A stretch of 64,000 nt of DNA from Paracoccaceae bacterium (GCA_022822495.1 JAJEBQ010000049.1:62001-126000), one strand, 5' to 3'; numbered from the stretch's first letter, positions 9,172 through 18,613 are shown. The notes: a model not told the origin generated them from the sequence alone. Numbers and translations: made by a program.

Positions 9172-11196
9172 CTACGATAACAATTCTTTAACTTGTTTCA
9201 CGACATTTTGACTGGTAATTCCAAAATGCTTATACGCATCCTTGGCAGGTGCAGAAACTCCAAAAGTTGACATACCTATAAAAGCCGACTTGTTTTCTTT
9301 TCCACCAAAACCCAACAACCATTTTTCCCAACCATTTTGTACTCCCGCTTCGATAGCAACTCGTACGGTTTTACCTGATCCCAAAACTCTGCTCTGATAG
9401 GTCTTGCTTTGGGCTGAAAACATTTCCCAACAGGGCATTGAAACAACTCTCACTCCTATACCTTCCGCTTGCAGGATTTCCCTTGCCTCCATGGCTATAG
9501 AGACCTCGGAACCGGTAGCTATCAATACAACCTTCCTTGTGCCTTGATAATCAGCAAGAATGTAACCTCCCCTAGCAGTCATGCTGGTACCTATATTCTG
9601 CTTCCGCAAGGTTGGCAGTGATTGTCTTGACAAAGCAAGAACTGAAGGGGTTTTAGTCTGGGACAGGGCTAATTTCCAAGCCTCAGCCGTTTCAATTGTA
9701 TCGCAAGGTCTAATGACCAATAAATTAGGCGTCGCTCTTAACATACTCAAATGTTCAACAGGTTGATGGGTAGGACCATCCTCCCCCAACCCAATAGAGT
9801 CATGTGTAAAGACATATATAACCGGCAATTCCATTAATGCGGATAATCTTAGGGCAGGGCGAGCATAATCTGCAAAACATAAAAAAGTACCGCCATAAGG
9901 ACGAATGCCGCCATGAAGTGCCATTCCATTCATGGCTGCAGCCATTGCATGTTCACGAATACCATAGTGAATATATCTGCTTTCAGCATTCTGTTTGCTA
10001 TAATTTCCCAAGTCAGGTGTTTTGGTATTGTTTGAACCTGTTAAGTCAGCTGAACCGCCCATCATTTCAGGAATTAGTGGATTTATTTCCTTGAGAACGA
10101 TTTCGGACGATTTCCTGGTAGCAATTGTGGCTTGTTCCTCAAGTGCCTTTTTCTTTATTTGGTAAATTTTGCGGGCAAATCGTTTGGGTAAACCACCAGC
10201 AAACATCCGTTCAATTCTTTTCTTCTGGCCTGAACCAACCGCGTCAAAACATTCTTCCCAAAGCAACCTCTTGGAATGACCTTGCTGTCCAATAGCACGC
10301 CAGGAACTCAGGCAATTTTCTGGAATTTTGAAGGGTTCATGTTCCCAATCATAAAATATTCTGGCTTTGTTGATTTCTTCATCTCCCAGGGGTGAGCCGT
10401 GGGAGGCAGCGGTTCCCTGCTTGTTTGGGGCACCAAAACCGATTGTTGTACGGCAAGACAACAAAGTAGGTTTTGGCGACTTTTGGGCGAGTTTCAGTTT
10501 GGAATTTATCTTGGCGGGATTATGCCCGTCACATTCAAGAACATTCCAACCAGATGCTTCAAATCGTTTTAACTGGTTCGTGTTATCACTTAATGAAACG
10601 GGGCCATCAATTGTAATAGAGTTATTGTCCCATAGAACAATAAGATTGGATAATTTCAATTTTCCTGCCAAGCTGATTGACTCTTGGCTAATACCCTCCA
10701 TCAGGCAGCCATCTCCGGCCATGACATAAGTCTTGTGATTGAATATTTTTCGGCCAAATTTTTTCCGTAGGTGAGACTCAGCAATGGCAAATCCCACTCC
10801 ATTAGCCAGCCCTTGCCCCAATGGCCCAGTTGTTGTTTCTATACCAGCTTTATGATCTTTTTCCGGATGTCCTGCGGTGTGATAACCGAGTTGTCGAAAA
10901 TTCTTTAATTGCTCCAATGAGATTTTGGAATAACCACAAAGATAAAGCAGGGAATACAGGAGCATGGAGCCGTGCCCTGCAGAGAGAATAAAGCGGTCTC
11001 TGTCGGGCCAAGTTGGATGGCTTGCATCAAATTTAAGGTAGTTTTTGAACAAGACAGTAGCAACATCTGCCATACCCATCGGCATTCCAGGGTGACCTGA
11101 ATTGGCTTTTTGAACTGCATCCATCGAAAGAACCCTAATTGCATTCGATAATTGCCAAAATTCAGGATATTTACTTTTGTAGTACTCAATTCTCAT
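9172..11196 (-). CDS. tkt: Transketolase
   Basis: ThDP enzyme of the pentose phosphate pathway moving two-carbon units between sugar phosphates. The 674-residue protein has the N-terminal ThDP domain with AGHGSMLLYSLLYL, TTGPLGQGLANGVG and GDGCLMEGISQE, then the pyrimidine-binding domain (YIHYGIREHAMAAAMNG, FTHDSIGLGEDGPTHQPVEHL) and the C-terminal domain (IATGSEVSIAMEA). Full length. First gene of the minus-strand glycolytic block; the 296-bp gap to the divergent coiled-coil gene should hold the promoters of both. Confidence 0.97.
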   Translation of the reverse strand: MRIEYYKSKYPEFWQLSNAIRVLSMDAVQKANSGHPGMPMGMADVATVLFKNYLKFDASHPTWPDRDRFILSAGHGSMLLYSLLYLCGYSKISLEQLKNFRQLGYHTAGHPEKDHKAGIETTTGPLGQGLANGVGFAIAESHLRKKFGRKIFNHKTYVMAGDGCLMEGISQESISLAGKLKLSNLIVLWDNNSITIDGPVSLSDNTNQLKRFEASGWNVLECDGHNPAKINSKLKLAQKSPKPTLLSCRTTIGFGAPNKQGTAASHGSPLGDEEINKARIFYDWEHEPFKIPENCLSSWRAIGQQGHSKRLLWEECFDAVGSGQKKRIERMFAGGLPKRFARKIYQIKKKALEEQATIATRKSSEIVLKEINPLIPEMMGGSADLTGSNNTKTPDLGNYSKQNAESRYIHYGIREHAMAAAMNGMALHGGIRPYGGTFLCFADYARPALRLSALMELPVIYVFTHDSIGLGEDGPTHQPVEHLSMLRATPNLLVIRPCDTIETAEAWKLALSQTKTPSVLALSRQSLPTLRKQNIGTSMTARGGYILADYQGTRKVVLIATGSEVSIAMEAREILQAEGIGVRVVSMPCWEMFSAQSKTYQSRVLGSGKTVRVAIEAGVQNGWEKWLLGFGGKENKSAFIGMSTFGVSAPAKDAYKHFGITSQNVVKQVKELLS

Positions 11197-11492
11197 TTGT
11201 TTCTATCCTTGCGCCATAGCACTGAAATAATGTATGTCCTTCTATATAGGACTAATATGAAAATATTGTGTAATTTTGTTTAGCCAAAAATCCAGTTTAA
11301 ATGATGGTGATGAAGACAAGGCTAAATGAACTAACACCCTATAATTCTCAAAAAACACACCTTGAGGGCAAGTCAAAATCTATATGAACTTTTTGGAATT
11401 TTAAATAAGGTTAAATCATTTGATAGAAAAATTGTTTCAACAAAACAAGACCATCTTGAGTTTGGTTTTTGACTCTTAGCAATTGACCAATT
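11197..11492 (+). other. Divergent intergenic region between tkt and the zapA operon
   Basis: About 296 bp with no ORF. A short inverted repeat GTCCT...AGGAC lies near 11236-11252 in the tkt leader. No RNA gene was recognised, and no clear Shine-Dalgarno precedes the plus-strand start at 11493. Confidence 0.5.
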
Positions 11493-12422
11493 ATGGCCGA
11501 AAATTTTAATAATTATGTAAACCGACTGCATGGGGCACTTGAAGAAATTATTCAAGGAGCTGATCAACAACTTAAAGTGGCCAATCAAAGGATTTTTGAA
11601 ACTGAATTGCAACTAGAGAATGAAAGAGTTACGAATAAGGAACTTCAGAGAAAAGTTATTCAACGATTGGATAATACTAAACAAATTTCTGACGAAAACC
11701 TGCAAGCCCAAATAAACGAATTCCAAAGTTTGGAGAAGAGCCTAAGAGAAGATCTTGAGACAAAAAAAACTATTATCAAAGAGTTAAAGGCAAAAATTGC
11801 CAAGGTTGCTGACGAAACAAAGAACGAGTTAGAAGAAGGGTTACAAAAACGCATCAGCGATTATCAAGAGAGCGAACAAAAACTTCGAAAAGAACTTGCA
11901 CAAGCGAAGGAAAATATCAAACAACTAAACGATAATCAGGCGAGCAAAGGATCAAATCCAGACAATGAACAGGAAATTCATGCTCGCATACAAGAACATC
12001 ATTTGATTGAGAAGAATTTGAAGGCACAACTGGATGACAAAGATAAGACCATACAAAAACTTCAAAAGGATATCAGCGAAATCTCCAAGGATATAAAACG
12101 TGAATACAAAAAGGACTTAAAGGATCAAATCAAGAAATTACAGGACCGTGAGAAGGTCTATAATGTAGAACTGGAGAGTTTGAACGCAACAATAAAAGAC
12201 CTTCATGGCGCGAGTGATCAGGGTTCAAAAGTTCTACAAAACCAAAGTGAACAAGAACTGGTTCAGCAAATTAATGATTATCAGATCCAGATGAAAAGCT
12301 TGAAGAAAGAAATCCAATCCCTCAAGAGCAATCTTGAAGTTGTAAAGAAATCAAGAAGCAAGGACCGCGAGGATATACAATTGGTAATGGCTGAATTTAA
12401 GGGGCTGCTGGAACAGATTTAA
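11493..12422 (+). CDS. Long coiled-coil protein upstream of zapA (function unknown)
   Basis: 309 residues, almost wholly predicted coiled coil from about residue 15 to the end: strings of Glu, Lys, Gln, Leu with heptad-like spacing and no globular motif, signal peptide or membrane helix. Blocks resembling each other recur (I-x-x-Y/F-Q-x-x-E-x-x-L-R/K-x-x-L), near residues 70-85, 125-140, 165-180 and 255-270, suggesting internal duplication. The stop is 1 bp before the zapA ATG, so expression is coupled. In many alphaproteobacteria a short coiled-coil protein (DUF4164 type, about 90 aa) precedes zapA; this one is some three times longer. A structural role with ZapA at the division ring is an inference from position only. 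Confidence 0.8.
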   Translation: MAENFNNYVNRLHGALEEIIQGADQQLKVANQRIFETELQLENERVTNKELQRKVIQRLDNTKQISDENLQAQINEFQSLEKSLREDLETKKTIIKELKAKIAKVADETKNELEEGLQKRISDYQESEQKLRKELAQAKENIKQLNDNQASKGSNPDNEQEIHARIQEHHLIEKNLKAQLDDKDKTIQKLQKDISEISKDIKREYKKDLKDQIKKLQDREKVYNVELESLNATIKDLHGASDQGSKVLQNQSEQELVQQINDYQIQMKSLKKEIQSLKSNLEVVKKSRSKDREDIQLVMAEFKGLLEQI

Positions 12423-12423
12423 A

Positions 12424-12726
12424 ATGAAAAAGTCAAATATTGATCTTGAGGTAAAGGTAGGAAGAAAATCTTTAACGATAACTTGTGATGAAGATGAAGC
12501 GAGTGCCGTCACTTCAGCTGCCGAACGGTTCCAGAATGAAATCAACAGGGTAGGGGAAGCTTTTCCTTCTGAAAGTCCTCAAAATCGTATTTTGCTTGCC
12601 GGAATTAATATCGCCCATGCCCTTAATAGATCCGATGCACAGCCCCGAGTCAAACAGGGATTAATCAAGGAAGTTAAGGAACTGGTTGATAAGGCTGAGG
12701 AAGCAGCTTCGAGATTTAGAAGTTAA
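12424..12726 (+). CDS. zapA: Cell division protein ZapA
   Basis: Small FtsZ-ring stabiliser. The 100-residue protein has the ZapA N-terminal fold (DLEVKVGRKSLTITCDEDEAS, about 5-25), the helix AAERFQNEINRV, and NRILLAGINIAHALN typical of the family, with a basic C-terminal helix. Coupled by a 1-bp gap to the coiled-coil gene. The 6S RNA and fthC genes that often follow zapA are not seen; grxD converges 27 bp downstream. Confidence 0.9.
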   Translation: MKKSNIDLEVKVGRKSLTITCDEDEASAVTSAAERFQNEINRVGEAFPSESPQNRILLAGINIAHALNRSDAQPRVKQGLIKEVKELVDKAEEAASRFRS

Positions 12727-12753
12727 TACCTGTAAAGAATAATTGCATGTCTA

Positions 12754-13119
12754 TCAAGAGTTGTGTTCTCTGATTGTTTTGGCTGCATTTTGATCAAACT
12801 TTATCTCTTTTTCCTGGAACAATTGATCAAGTTCACCTGATAATGTCATTTCTGTGATAATATCGCATCCACCGATAAACTCACCTTTAACATACAGTTG
12901 AGGAATTGTAGGCCAGTCAGAGAAGGTTTTTATTCCTTCACGAATAGTAGAGTCAGTGAGTACATTCACGTCTTTGTACTCAACATCCAGGTAGTTTAAA
13001 ACACCTACAACTTTGGATGAAAAGCCACATTGAGGAGTCATTCTTGTACCCTTCATAAAGAGTACAACGTCAGAATTATCGATGGTTTCCTGAATGATTT
13101 GCCTAGTTTCTTGATCCAT
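12754..13119 (-). CDS. grxD: Monothiol glutaredoxin, Grx4 family
   Basis: CGFS-type glutaredoxin that binds and delivers [2Fe-2S] clusters together with BolA proteins. The 121-residue protein shows KGTRMTPQCGFSSKVV with the single active cysteine at 31, then the WPTIPQLYVKGEFIGGCDI motif (cis-proline and glutathione-binding GG). Length is slightly above the usual 105-115 because of a charged C-terminal tail. It follows bolA by 5 bp on the same strand. Confidence 0.95.
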   Translation of the reverse strand: MDQETRQIIQETIDNSDVVLFMKGTRMTPQCGFSSKVVGVLNYLDVEYKDVNVLTDSTIREGIKTFSDWPTIPQLYVKGEFIGGCDIITEMTLSGELDQLFQEKEIKFDQNAAKTIREHNS

Positions 13120-13124
13120 GCTGT

Positions 13125-13367
13125 TTACTCCGGTACTTTCGTTGTTAATGCCAAAGCGTGTAACTCACCACTTGGCCCATCCATCTTGCCTTTCAAGGCT
13201 GCATAAACCGCTCGCTGTTGTTGAACTCGGTTCTTGCCCCTAAAACTTTCATCAACAACGACAGCTGAATAATGATTACCATCTCCTGCCAAATCACGGA
13301 TAATCACCTCAGCATCAGGAAATGAGTCTTTAATGAGTTGTTCCAATTCAATTTGCGTTATCGCCAT
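13125..13367 (-). CDS. bolA: BolA-family protein
   Basis: 80-residue BolA-like protein, the usual partner of monothiol glutaredoxins in Fe-S cluster traffic. Visible are the N-terminal helix (ELEQLIKDSFPDAEVIIRDL), the GDGNHYSAVVVDESFRGKNRVQQQRAVYAAL core containing the conserved FxGxxxVxQHr-like stretch, and ALALTTKVPE at the end. First gene of a bolA-grxD pair, which supports a joint role. Confidence 0.93.
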   Translation of the reverse strand: MAITQIELEQLIKDSFPDAEVIIRDLAGDGNHYSAVVVDESFRGKNRVQQQRAVYAALKGKMDGPSGELHALALTTKVPE

Positions 13368-13561
13368 TATACCATCGTATTTTTTGTTTTACGGGTGGAA
13401 AATTAAATGCAGCTATTACAATGTCATCATTCTATACATTTGGCAGTTTAAATTTTTCTTGGTTACTAAATATGATTGCTAGGTGTAATTGACAAGTTGG
13501 GTGTAATCTCGACCACTAATAAATAACTTGTTCAGCCCCAGTTTGTCATTATCAACCGATT

Positions 13562-14461
13562 TTATTTATCCTTCTTAATTTCAGAGAGAATGAAGTCGCG
13601 AAAAACCTTCAGTTTTTTTGATTCCCTTAACTCGTATGAATAGGTTAGATATAGGGGTATTCTTTCGGATATTATATCAGGTAGCACCTGTATGATGTTT
13701 GGAAACATTTCAGCCACGTAATCCGGAAGTATCCCTATTCCTAAATTGTTCTGGACACTCAGAAACACGCCATAGTAATTGTTGATAACCATATGATTAT
13801 CTATTTTTTTGGAGAAGACTTTATTGTTAAATTCGATTGTAGTGGTATCAATTGCTGGGTTTTTTTGGCTGATTAATCTGTGATTAGCCAGTTCGTCCAA
13901 GGTTTGTGGTACTCCTTCCTTTTGTGCAAAATCTCTGGACACGTATAACCCCAAATAGGTTGTCATTATTTTTTTTCCTACCAAATCAGCTTCAGTCGGT
14001 TCTTGCATTCTTATACCTACATCAGCTTCACGCATGGGAAGATCAAGAATTCGTTCATCAAGTATTAATGTCAGGTTCAGATTTGGGTTCATTTGAAAGA
14101 ATTTTGGTAAACGTGGAGACATCCACAAAGTTCCAAAACCGGTGGTGGTCGTAACTCTTAATTCTCCTCTGGCAAGTTCTTTGAAATCCTTGATTTCGTT
14201 GGTTGCCTTTGTCAAATGCTTATGCATTTTTTCGACCGCTTTGAAGAGTATGGTTCCTTGCTCGGTCAAAATAGTACCTCGTGCGTGTCGATGAAAAAGT
14301 TGTGTGTTGAGATCTTCCTCCAGTGACCTAATTCTGCGGCTTACCACAGATTGATGCAAATGCAGTTTTTCACCTGCACGGTAAACGGAGCCTGATTGAG
14401 CAACTTCCAGAAATACTCGAAGTTTATCCCAATCTTGCAAGATTATATTCGGATTTAACAT
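13562..14461 (-). CDS. LysR-family transcriptional regulator
   Basis: 299 residues. The N-terminal winged helix-turn-helix spans about 8-68 (FLEVAQSGSVYRAGEKLHLHQSVVSRRIRSLEEDLNTQLF), with the EQG linker and then a periplasmic-binding-type effector domain (about 95-295). It lies 32 bp downstream of the SDR gene on the same strand, which is unlike the usual divergent LysR layout, so it may be cotranscribed with it. Effector and target are unknown. The 194-bp region beyond its stop holds a short direct repeat (GGTGTAAT at about 13477 and 13500) of unknown meaning. Confidence 0.92.
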   Translation of the reverse strand: MLNPNIILQDWDKLRVFLEVAQSGSVYRAGEKLHLHQSVVSRRIRSLEEDLNTQLFHRHARGTILTEQGTILFKAVEKMHKHLTKATNEIKDFKELARGELRVTTTTGFGTLWMSPRLPKFFQMNPNLNLTLILDERILDLPMREADVGIRMQEPTEADLVGKKIMTTYLGLYVSRDFAQKEGVPQTLDELANHRLISQKNPAIDTTTIEFNNKVFSKKIDNHMVINNYYGVFLSVQNNLGIGILPDYVAEMFPNIIQVLPDIISERIPLYLTYSYELRESKKLKVFRDFILSEIKKDK

Positions 14462-14493
14462 ACCAAGGACTTAAATTACATATTGAGGTTGAT

Positions 14494-15279
14494 TTATTTG
14501 TAACCAAGTTGTTGCAATGCAAATTGATTACAATATACGACGGCAGAAGTGCCGCCATCCACAGGCAGATCAATTCCTGTAACCCATTCGCTCTTTTTAC
14601 TAACCAGAAAAAGTATAACTTCCGCGACCTCCTGGGGAGTACCAGGTCGACCAATTCTGTTAATCATTTGTGAGGCTCTTGCACCGAAAGCTGCAACGAA
14701 GTCATCAAGTATTCTGGTTTGTATGGCTGCAGGACTGACGGAATTTATTCGAACATCCCGTTTCTTTAACCCTTCACAACTTGCAATAGTCCAAACGATA
14801 ACAGCCTCTTTTGATAAATCATAAGCTCGAATATGATCCAGATTTTCATTCTGGCAAAAGGAAATCAGGTCTTCGTTATTCCTCACTTCAAAAAGCCGTT
14901 TCACCTGAGAGACACCGTCCTTCCAGTTGGAACCTGCCTTGGAGGCAAGATTAATGATAGAGGCGCCGGCATTCAAATGTGGGATTACCACTTCTGAGAT
15001 CTGTCTTAATGCAATAAAATTAACGGCTAGAATTTCGCATTCCAAATTTTCTCTTGGAGGCAATCCAGCAGAATTAATCAGCACATCATAACGGCCTTCC
15101 AATTTTGCTTCGAGTTCATGAAGTTGATCAAATTCTGTTAAGTCTGCCTGTATCCAGCGAGCGTTCTTAAAGTCGGGTTTTAAAACATCAATTATTGTTA
15201 GTTCAGCAGAATTCTCAGCGAGTAATTGAGTACATTCTTTACCTATGCCGCTTGAGCCACCAGTAATTATCGCCCTCAT
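14494..15279 (-). CDS. Short-chain dehydrogenase/reductase (SDR)
   Basis: NAD(P)-dependent oxidoreductase of classical SDR type, 261 residues from the chosen start. Cofactor motif TGGSSGIG is at 5-12, NSAG about 85, the serine in NLASKAG, and the catalytic YDLSK with Tyr and Lys; the C-terminal part has INSVSPAAIQTRI and WVTGIDLPVDGG. The spacing and the extra helical insertion after the serine resemble the coniferyl-alcohol/3-alpha-hydroxysteroid dehydrogenase group, so substrate is uncertain. Start at 15279 is chosen because AAAGGAGG lies 7 nt upstream; a longer frame from 15327 has no such site. Followed by the LysR gene. Confidence 0.9.
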   Translation of the reverse strand: MRAIITGGSSGIGKECTQLLAENSAELTIIDVLKPDFKNARWIQADLTEFDQLHELEAKLEGRYDVLINSAGLPPRENLECEILAVNFIALRQISEVVIPHLNAGASIINLASKAGSNWKDGVSQVKRLFEVRNNEDLISFCQNENLDHIRAYDLSKEAVIVWTIASCEGLKKRDVRINSVSPAAIQTRILDDFVAAFGARASQMINRIGRPGTPQEVAEVILFLVSKKSEWVTGIDLPVDGGTSAVVYCNQFALQQLGYK

Positions 15280-15477
15280 TAAAACCTCCTTTGGGGATTT
15301 GATCAAAATCTGCTTTTGATAATTCAAAAAAAATATTGCACTTACCTAAGAAAGATACTCTGCTAAACAAATACAAGCCTTGATTGTTTCAGGCTTCTTA
15401 ACGTAATTGATGTTTTTCAAGAAGTGCGGTATTTAAGAATTTAGTTACAAAATAACACTGAACATCAAGGCAGTTTA

Positions 15478-18309
15478 ATGAACAGTTTTGAATCTGAAAT
15501 AACCCAGTTACCAATACCCTTTGATAATGAGCAGCCAGATATATTACCTGAATCTACAGCAAAAACTTACCCCGATTTCGCCCAGTTACTATCAAATACA
15601 GCAGGTGCCAGCCCATATTTGAATAGTTTAATGACAAGCGACCCGGTGTGGTTAGAAGAAATTGCCACCCAAAACCCAAATGATGCTCTTTCAAGTCTAT
15701 GTTTGCCCTTTGATACAACATCCGTTTCGCAAGTTATCAAAACCTTGCGGTTAAGAAAGAAAAAGATTGCACTTTTAGCAGCCCTCACAGATTTGGGAGG
15801 TATCTGGAATCTGTTTGAAGTAACTGGCGCATTAACAAGATTCGCTGATTTTTCATGCCAAACCCTATTGCGGACACTTGTGCATGAAGCTGTTTCGAGG
15901 AATCGACTAGACCTCGATATAGTCCAAGATCCAGATAACTTTGGTGGAATTTTTGTATTGGCCATGGGTAAAATGGGAGGCAGGGAGCTTAACTATTCAT
16001 CAGATATAGATCTTGTAGTCTTCTTTGATGAAAAAAAGCATTCAGTCAAAGCCTTCAATTTTGTCAAAGCGGAATTTGTTAAAATTACCAGAAAATTTGC
16101 CAAATTGATGGGTGAAGCTTCAGGTGATGGCTACGTTTTTCGTACTGATTTGCGACTTCGACCTGACCCCTTTGTTAACCCCGTATGTATTTCGGTTGGA
16201 GGAGCAGAGAGATATTATGAAAGTTTTGCCAGAACCTGGGAAAGGGCAGCCTATATCAAAGCAAGGCCTTGTGCCGGGGACTTCGGTTCAGGATTCGCGT
16301 TTATTTCAGCTATAGAACCCTTTATTTGGCGCATGAATTTAGATTTCTCGGCGGTTCAGGATTCGAGTGAAATGCGACTAAGAATCTGGGAGAGCAGAGG
16401 GACGGGTGATTTACAAAACCTGCCAGGTTACAATTTGAAATTGGGGCGAGGAGGCATCAGAGAAATCGAACTTTTTGTGCAAACCTTTCAAATGATTGCA
16501 GGAGGGCGTGATCAATCCCTGCGTGTCCCTGATACTATGGGCGCTTTGAAAGCCTTAAATCAAAAAAAATGGGTTGATGATGAATCAAGAAGAGTTTTAG
16601 AAGAAAGCTATTACAAACTTAGAACCTGGGAACACAGAGCTCAGATGATCAGGGATGCTCAAACCCATGAAATCCCGAAGGTTGAAAATGAAATCTTACG
16701 TATGGCTGCCCTCTATGGTGAAAATAATTTGGATAACTTTTTGAAAGAAATACAACTTACCCTCAAAGCGGTCCATACAACAACAGAATCCTTCTTTGCC
16801 AAAGAAGGGAGTGACAAGGAAGAATATGATACTTCTTTTCTGGAAGAATCTGATTGGAAGACGATAGAAAACTGGCGTCGATTACCAGCCTTTAGGACTG
16901 AAAGAGCAACCAAGATTTTTACCAGATTACAACCGACAATTTTTAACCGTTTGGCGAGATCAAGTCAGCCACGTGAAGCATTGTTCCATCTGGATGGTTT
17001 CCTGCGGGGATTGCCGGCAGGAGTGCAGCTGTTTTCACTTTTTGAAGCAAACCATCAGCTCCTGGAACTTTTGGTTGATTCTTGTGCCATGGCACCAAGA
17101 TTGGCAAATTCTTTGTCGAGAAATACGCAGGTATTTGATGCGGTATTAGAACCGGATTTCATTGTACCGTTGGAAAATGAAGAGGTTCTGGCAAAAAATC
17201 TTCAATCCATTCTTTCAAAGTCATCTGATTATGAAGGTGTTTTGAGGTCAACAAGAAGATGGAACAATGAACACCATTTCAAGATAGGGGTGCATCTCCT
17301 TAAAGGATTCATAACCAGCGAGCAGGCGGGGCGATCATATGCCCGACTTGCGAATGCAGTGATTAGATCACTTGTTCCCTATGTTACCGAGCAATTTTCC
17401 AGGAGCTATGGTGACCCTCCCGGTCGAGGTTTTATTTTTTTGGCCATGGGATCCTTAGGAGCTGAAAGCTTAACATCACAATCAGACCTTGACTTGATTT
17501 TGATTTATGACCACCAGAATGAAGAGTATTCCAAGGGTAAAAAAACTCTTGCTTCACAGGTGTATTATGCACGTCTAACCCAAGCAATGGTTTCTGCACT
17601 CTCTTCCCAGATGGCAGAAGGTAAATTGTATGACATTGATATGCGGCTTCGACCTTCTGGAAGAAAGGGGCCTGTTGCTACATCCTTTAACTCATTTAAA
17701 CATTACCAAAAGGAAAACGCTTGGACTTGGGAGCATTTAGCCCTTACCAGAGCACGTTTTCTTGCGGGTTGCAATGACCTGGGAATAGAAATTGAGGACT
17801 TTCGAAGGGACTTGATATTTACACGTACCGATTACAGCAAAATTGTTGTTGATGTCATTGACATGCGAAGGAGGTTGGCAAAAAACATCCCCGATGAAAA
17901 AAAAGACAGTATTTGGGAATGTCGATTAGGTACGGGTAAGTTGTTAGACATTGAATTGATAGCTCAGGCCGGAGCACTTATGACCAACTGTGTTGACAGG
18001 GATATAGCAACTCAACTCAGAGCAACAATTGAAGGACAATTAATGACTTCAGATGAATGTAATGAGTTGCTTTCGCAGTACTTTTTGTTGCGGCAAATAA
18101 TGCAGGTTGCAAGGCTAACAGTTGAAGGTAATTTCAGCCCCGACACAACGGGCAAGGGAGTTATTGAAATTCTGTTGCAGCAAACCGATATGGATTCACT
18201 TGATGAACTGGCCGTTAAGGTTGAAAAGCAGACTGTAACAACCACAGCCATTATCTCTGATTTGATTGATAACCGTTGGATAAAATTGGCAGCCCTAAGT
18301 GACAAATAA
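15478..18309 (+). CDS. glnE: Bifunctional glutamine synthetase adenylyltransferase/deadenylase
   Basis: Controls glutamine synthetase by attaching and removing AMP, according to PII state. The 943-residue protein has two nucleotidyltransferase domains: the N-terminal deadenylase with LAMGKMGGRELNYSSDIDLV (about 162-181) and RTDLRLRPDPF, and the C-terminal adenylyltransferase with AMGSLGAESLTSQSDLDLI (about 655-674) and DIDMRLRPSG. Each is followed by a helical GlnD PII-uridylyltransferase-like domain. Length is normal. Overlaps the next gene by 11 bp. Confidence 0.95.
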   Translation: MNSFESEITQLPIPFDNEQPDILPESTAKTYPDFAQLLSNTAGASPYLNSLMTSDPVWLEEIATQNPNDALSSLCLPFDTTSVSQVIKTLRLRKKKIALLAALTDLGGIWNLFEVTGALTRFADFSCQTLLRTLVHEAVSRNRLDLDIVQDPDNFGGIFVLAMGKMGGRELNYSSDIDLVVFFDEKKHSVKAFNFVKAEFVKITRKFAKLMGEASGDGYVFRTDLRLRPDPFVNPVCISVGGAERYYESFARTWERAAYIKARPCAGDFGSGFAFISAIEPFIWRMNLDFSAVQDSSEMRLRIWESRGTGDLQNLPGYNLKLGRGGIREIELFVQTFQMIAGGRDQSLRVPDTMGALKALNQKKWVDDESRRVLEESYYKLRTWEHRAQMIRDAQTHEIPKVENEILRMAALYGENNLDNFLKEIQLTLKAVHTTTESFFAKEGSDKEEYDTSFLEESDWKTIENWRRLPAFRTERATKIFTRLQPTIFNRLARSSQPREALFHLDGFLRGLPAGVQLFSLFEANHQLLELLVDSCAMAPRLANSLSRNTQVFDAVLEPDFIVPLENEEVLAKNLQSILSKSSDYEGVLRSTRRWNNEHHFKIGVHLLKGFITSEQAGRSYARLANAVIRSLVPYVTEQFSRSYGDPPGRGFIFLAMGSLGAESLTSQSDLDLILIYDHQNEEYSKGKKTLASQVYYARLTQAMVSALSSQMAEGKLYDIDMRLRPSGRKGPVATSFNSFKHYQKENAWTWEHLALTRARFLAGCNDLGIEIEDFRRDLIFTRTDYSKIVVDVIDMRRRLAKNIPDEKKDSIWECRLGTGKLLDIELIAQAGALMTNCVDRDIATQLRATIEGQLMTSDECNELLSQYFLLRQIMQVARLTVEGNFSPDTTGKGVIEILLQQTDMDSLDELAVKVEKQTVTTTAIISDLIDNRWIKLAALSDK

Positions 18310-18586
18310 TAAGTTGAGGCACCACCCGGCCGATCCAAGGGGCTTGATTTATGAAGCCTATCAAATGAAACCTCTAAAAGAAGAAGAGTATAGGAGTATT
18401 TTTCTTGATTGGGCCCTGGGTATCCCAATTGAACATGAAATGGTTGAATTGATCAAACAACTTTTATCCTGTTATCAGGATGAATATCCTAAACACCCCA
18501 TGACCTTTATCCTCCGAGAAGGGTTGATGACAAAAAGTTCAATATCAAAACGAAGAAGAACCCGTGGTCGGCGCAAAGAATCCTGA
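18299..18586 (+). CDS. Small conserved protein overlapping glnE (function unknown)
   Basis: 95 residues from a GTG start inside the glnE end (11-bp overlap, different frame). The sequence has a DPRGLIYEAY motif near 12-21, EEEYRSIFLDWALGIP (about 28-43), KHPMTFILREGL (about 65-76) and a strongly basic tail RRRTRGRRK. To my recollection proteins with the same DPRG...DWALG...HPMT..LREGL pattern sit beside glnE in other alphaproteobacteria, so this is a real conserved gene; no function is established. No membrane segment. Confidence 0.8.
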   Translation: MTNNKLRHHPADPRGLIYEAYQMKPLKEEEYRSIFLDWALGIPIEHEMVELIKQLLSCYQDEYPKHPMTFILREGLMTKSSISKRRRTRGRRKES

Positions 18587-18594
18587 ACGTCCAA

Positions 18595-18613
18595 AACCTC
18601 TCTAACTGAGGTT
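18595..18613 (-). terminator. Short hairpin between converging genes, possible gltA terminator
   Basis: AACCTC (18595-18600) pairs with GAGGTT (18608-18613) over a 7-nt loop. On the minus strand the stem is followed by TTTTGG, a short U-run only. It sits 66-84 nt past the gltA stop and just after the plus-strand gene, so it may serve gltA. Confidence 0.35.

Noticed and set aside
12727-12753. 6S RNA after zapA
   Set aside because: Only 27 bp lie between zapA and grxD, too short for the RNA that often follows zapA.
15280-15327. Upstream start for the SDR gene
   Set aside because: Adds 16 residues with no family similarity; the AGGAGG site fits the 15279 start.
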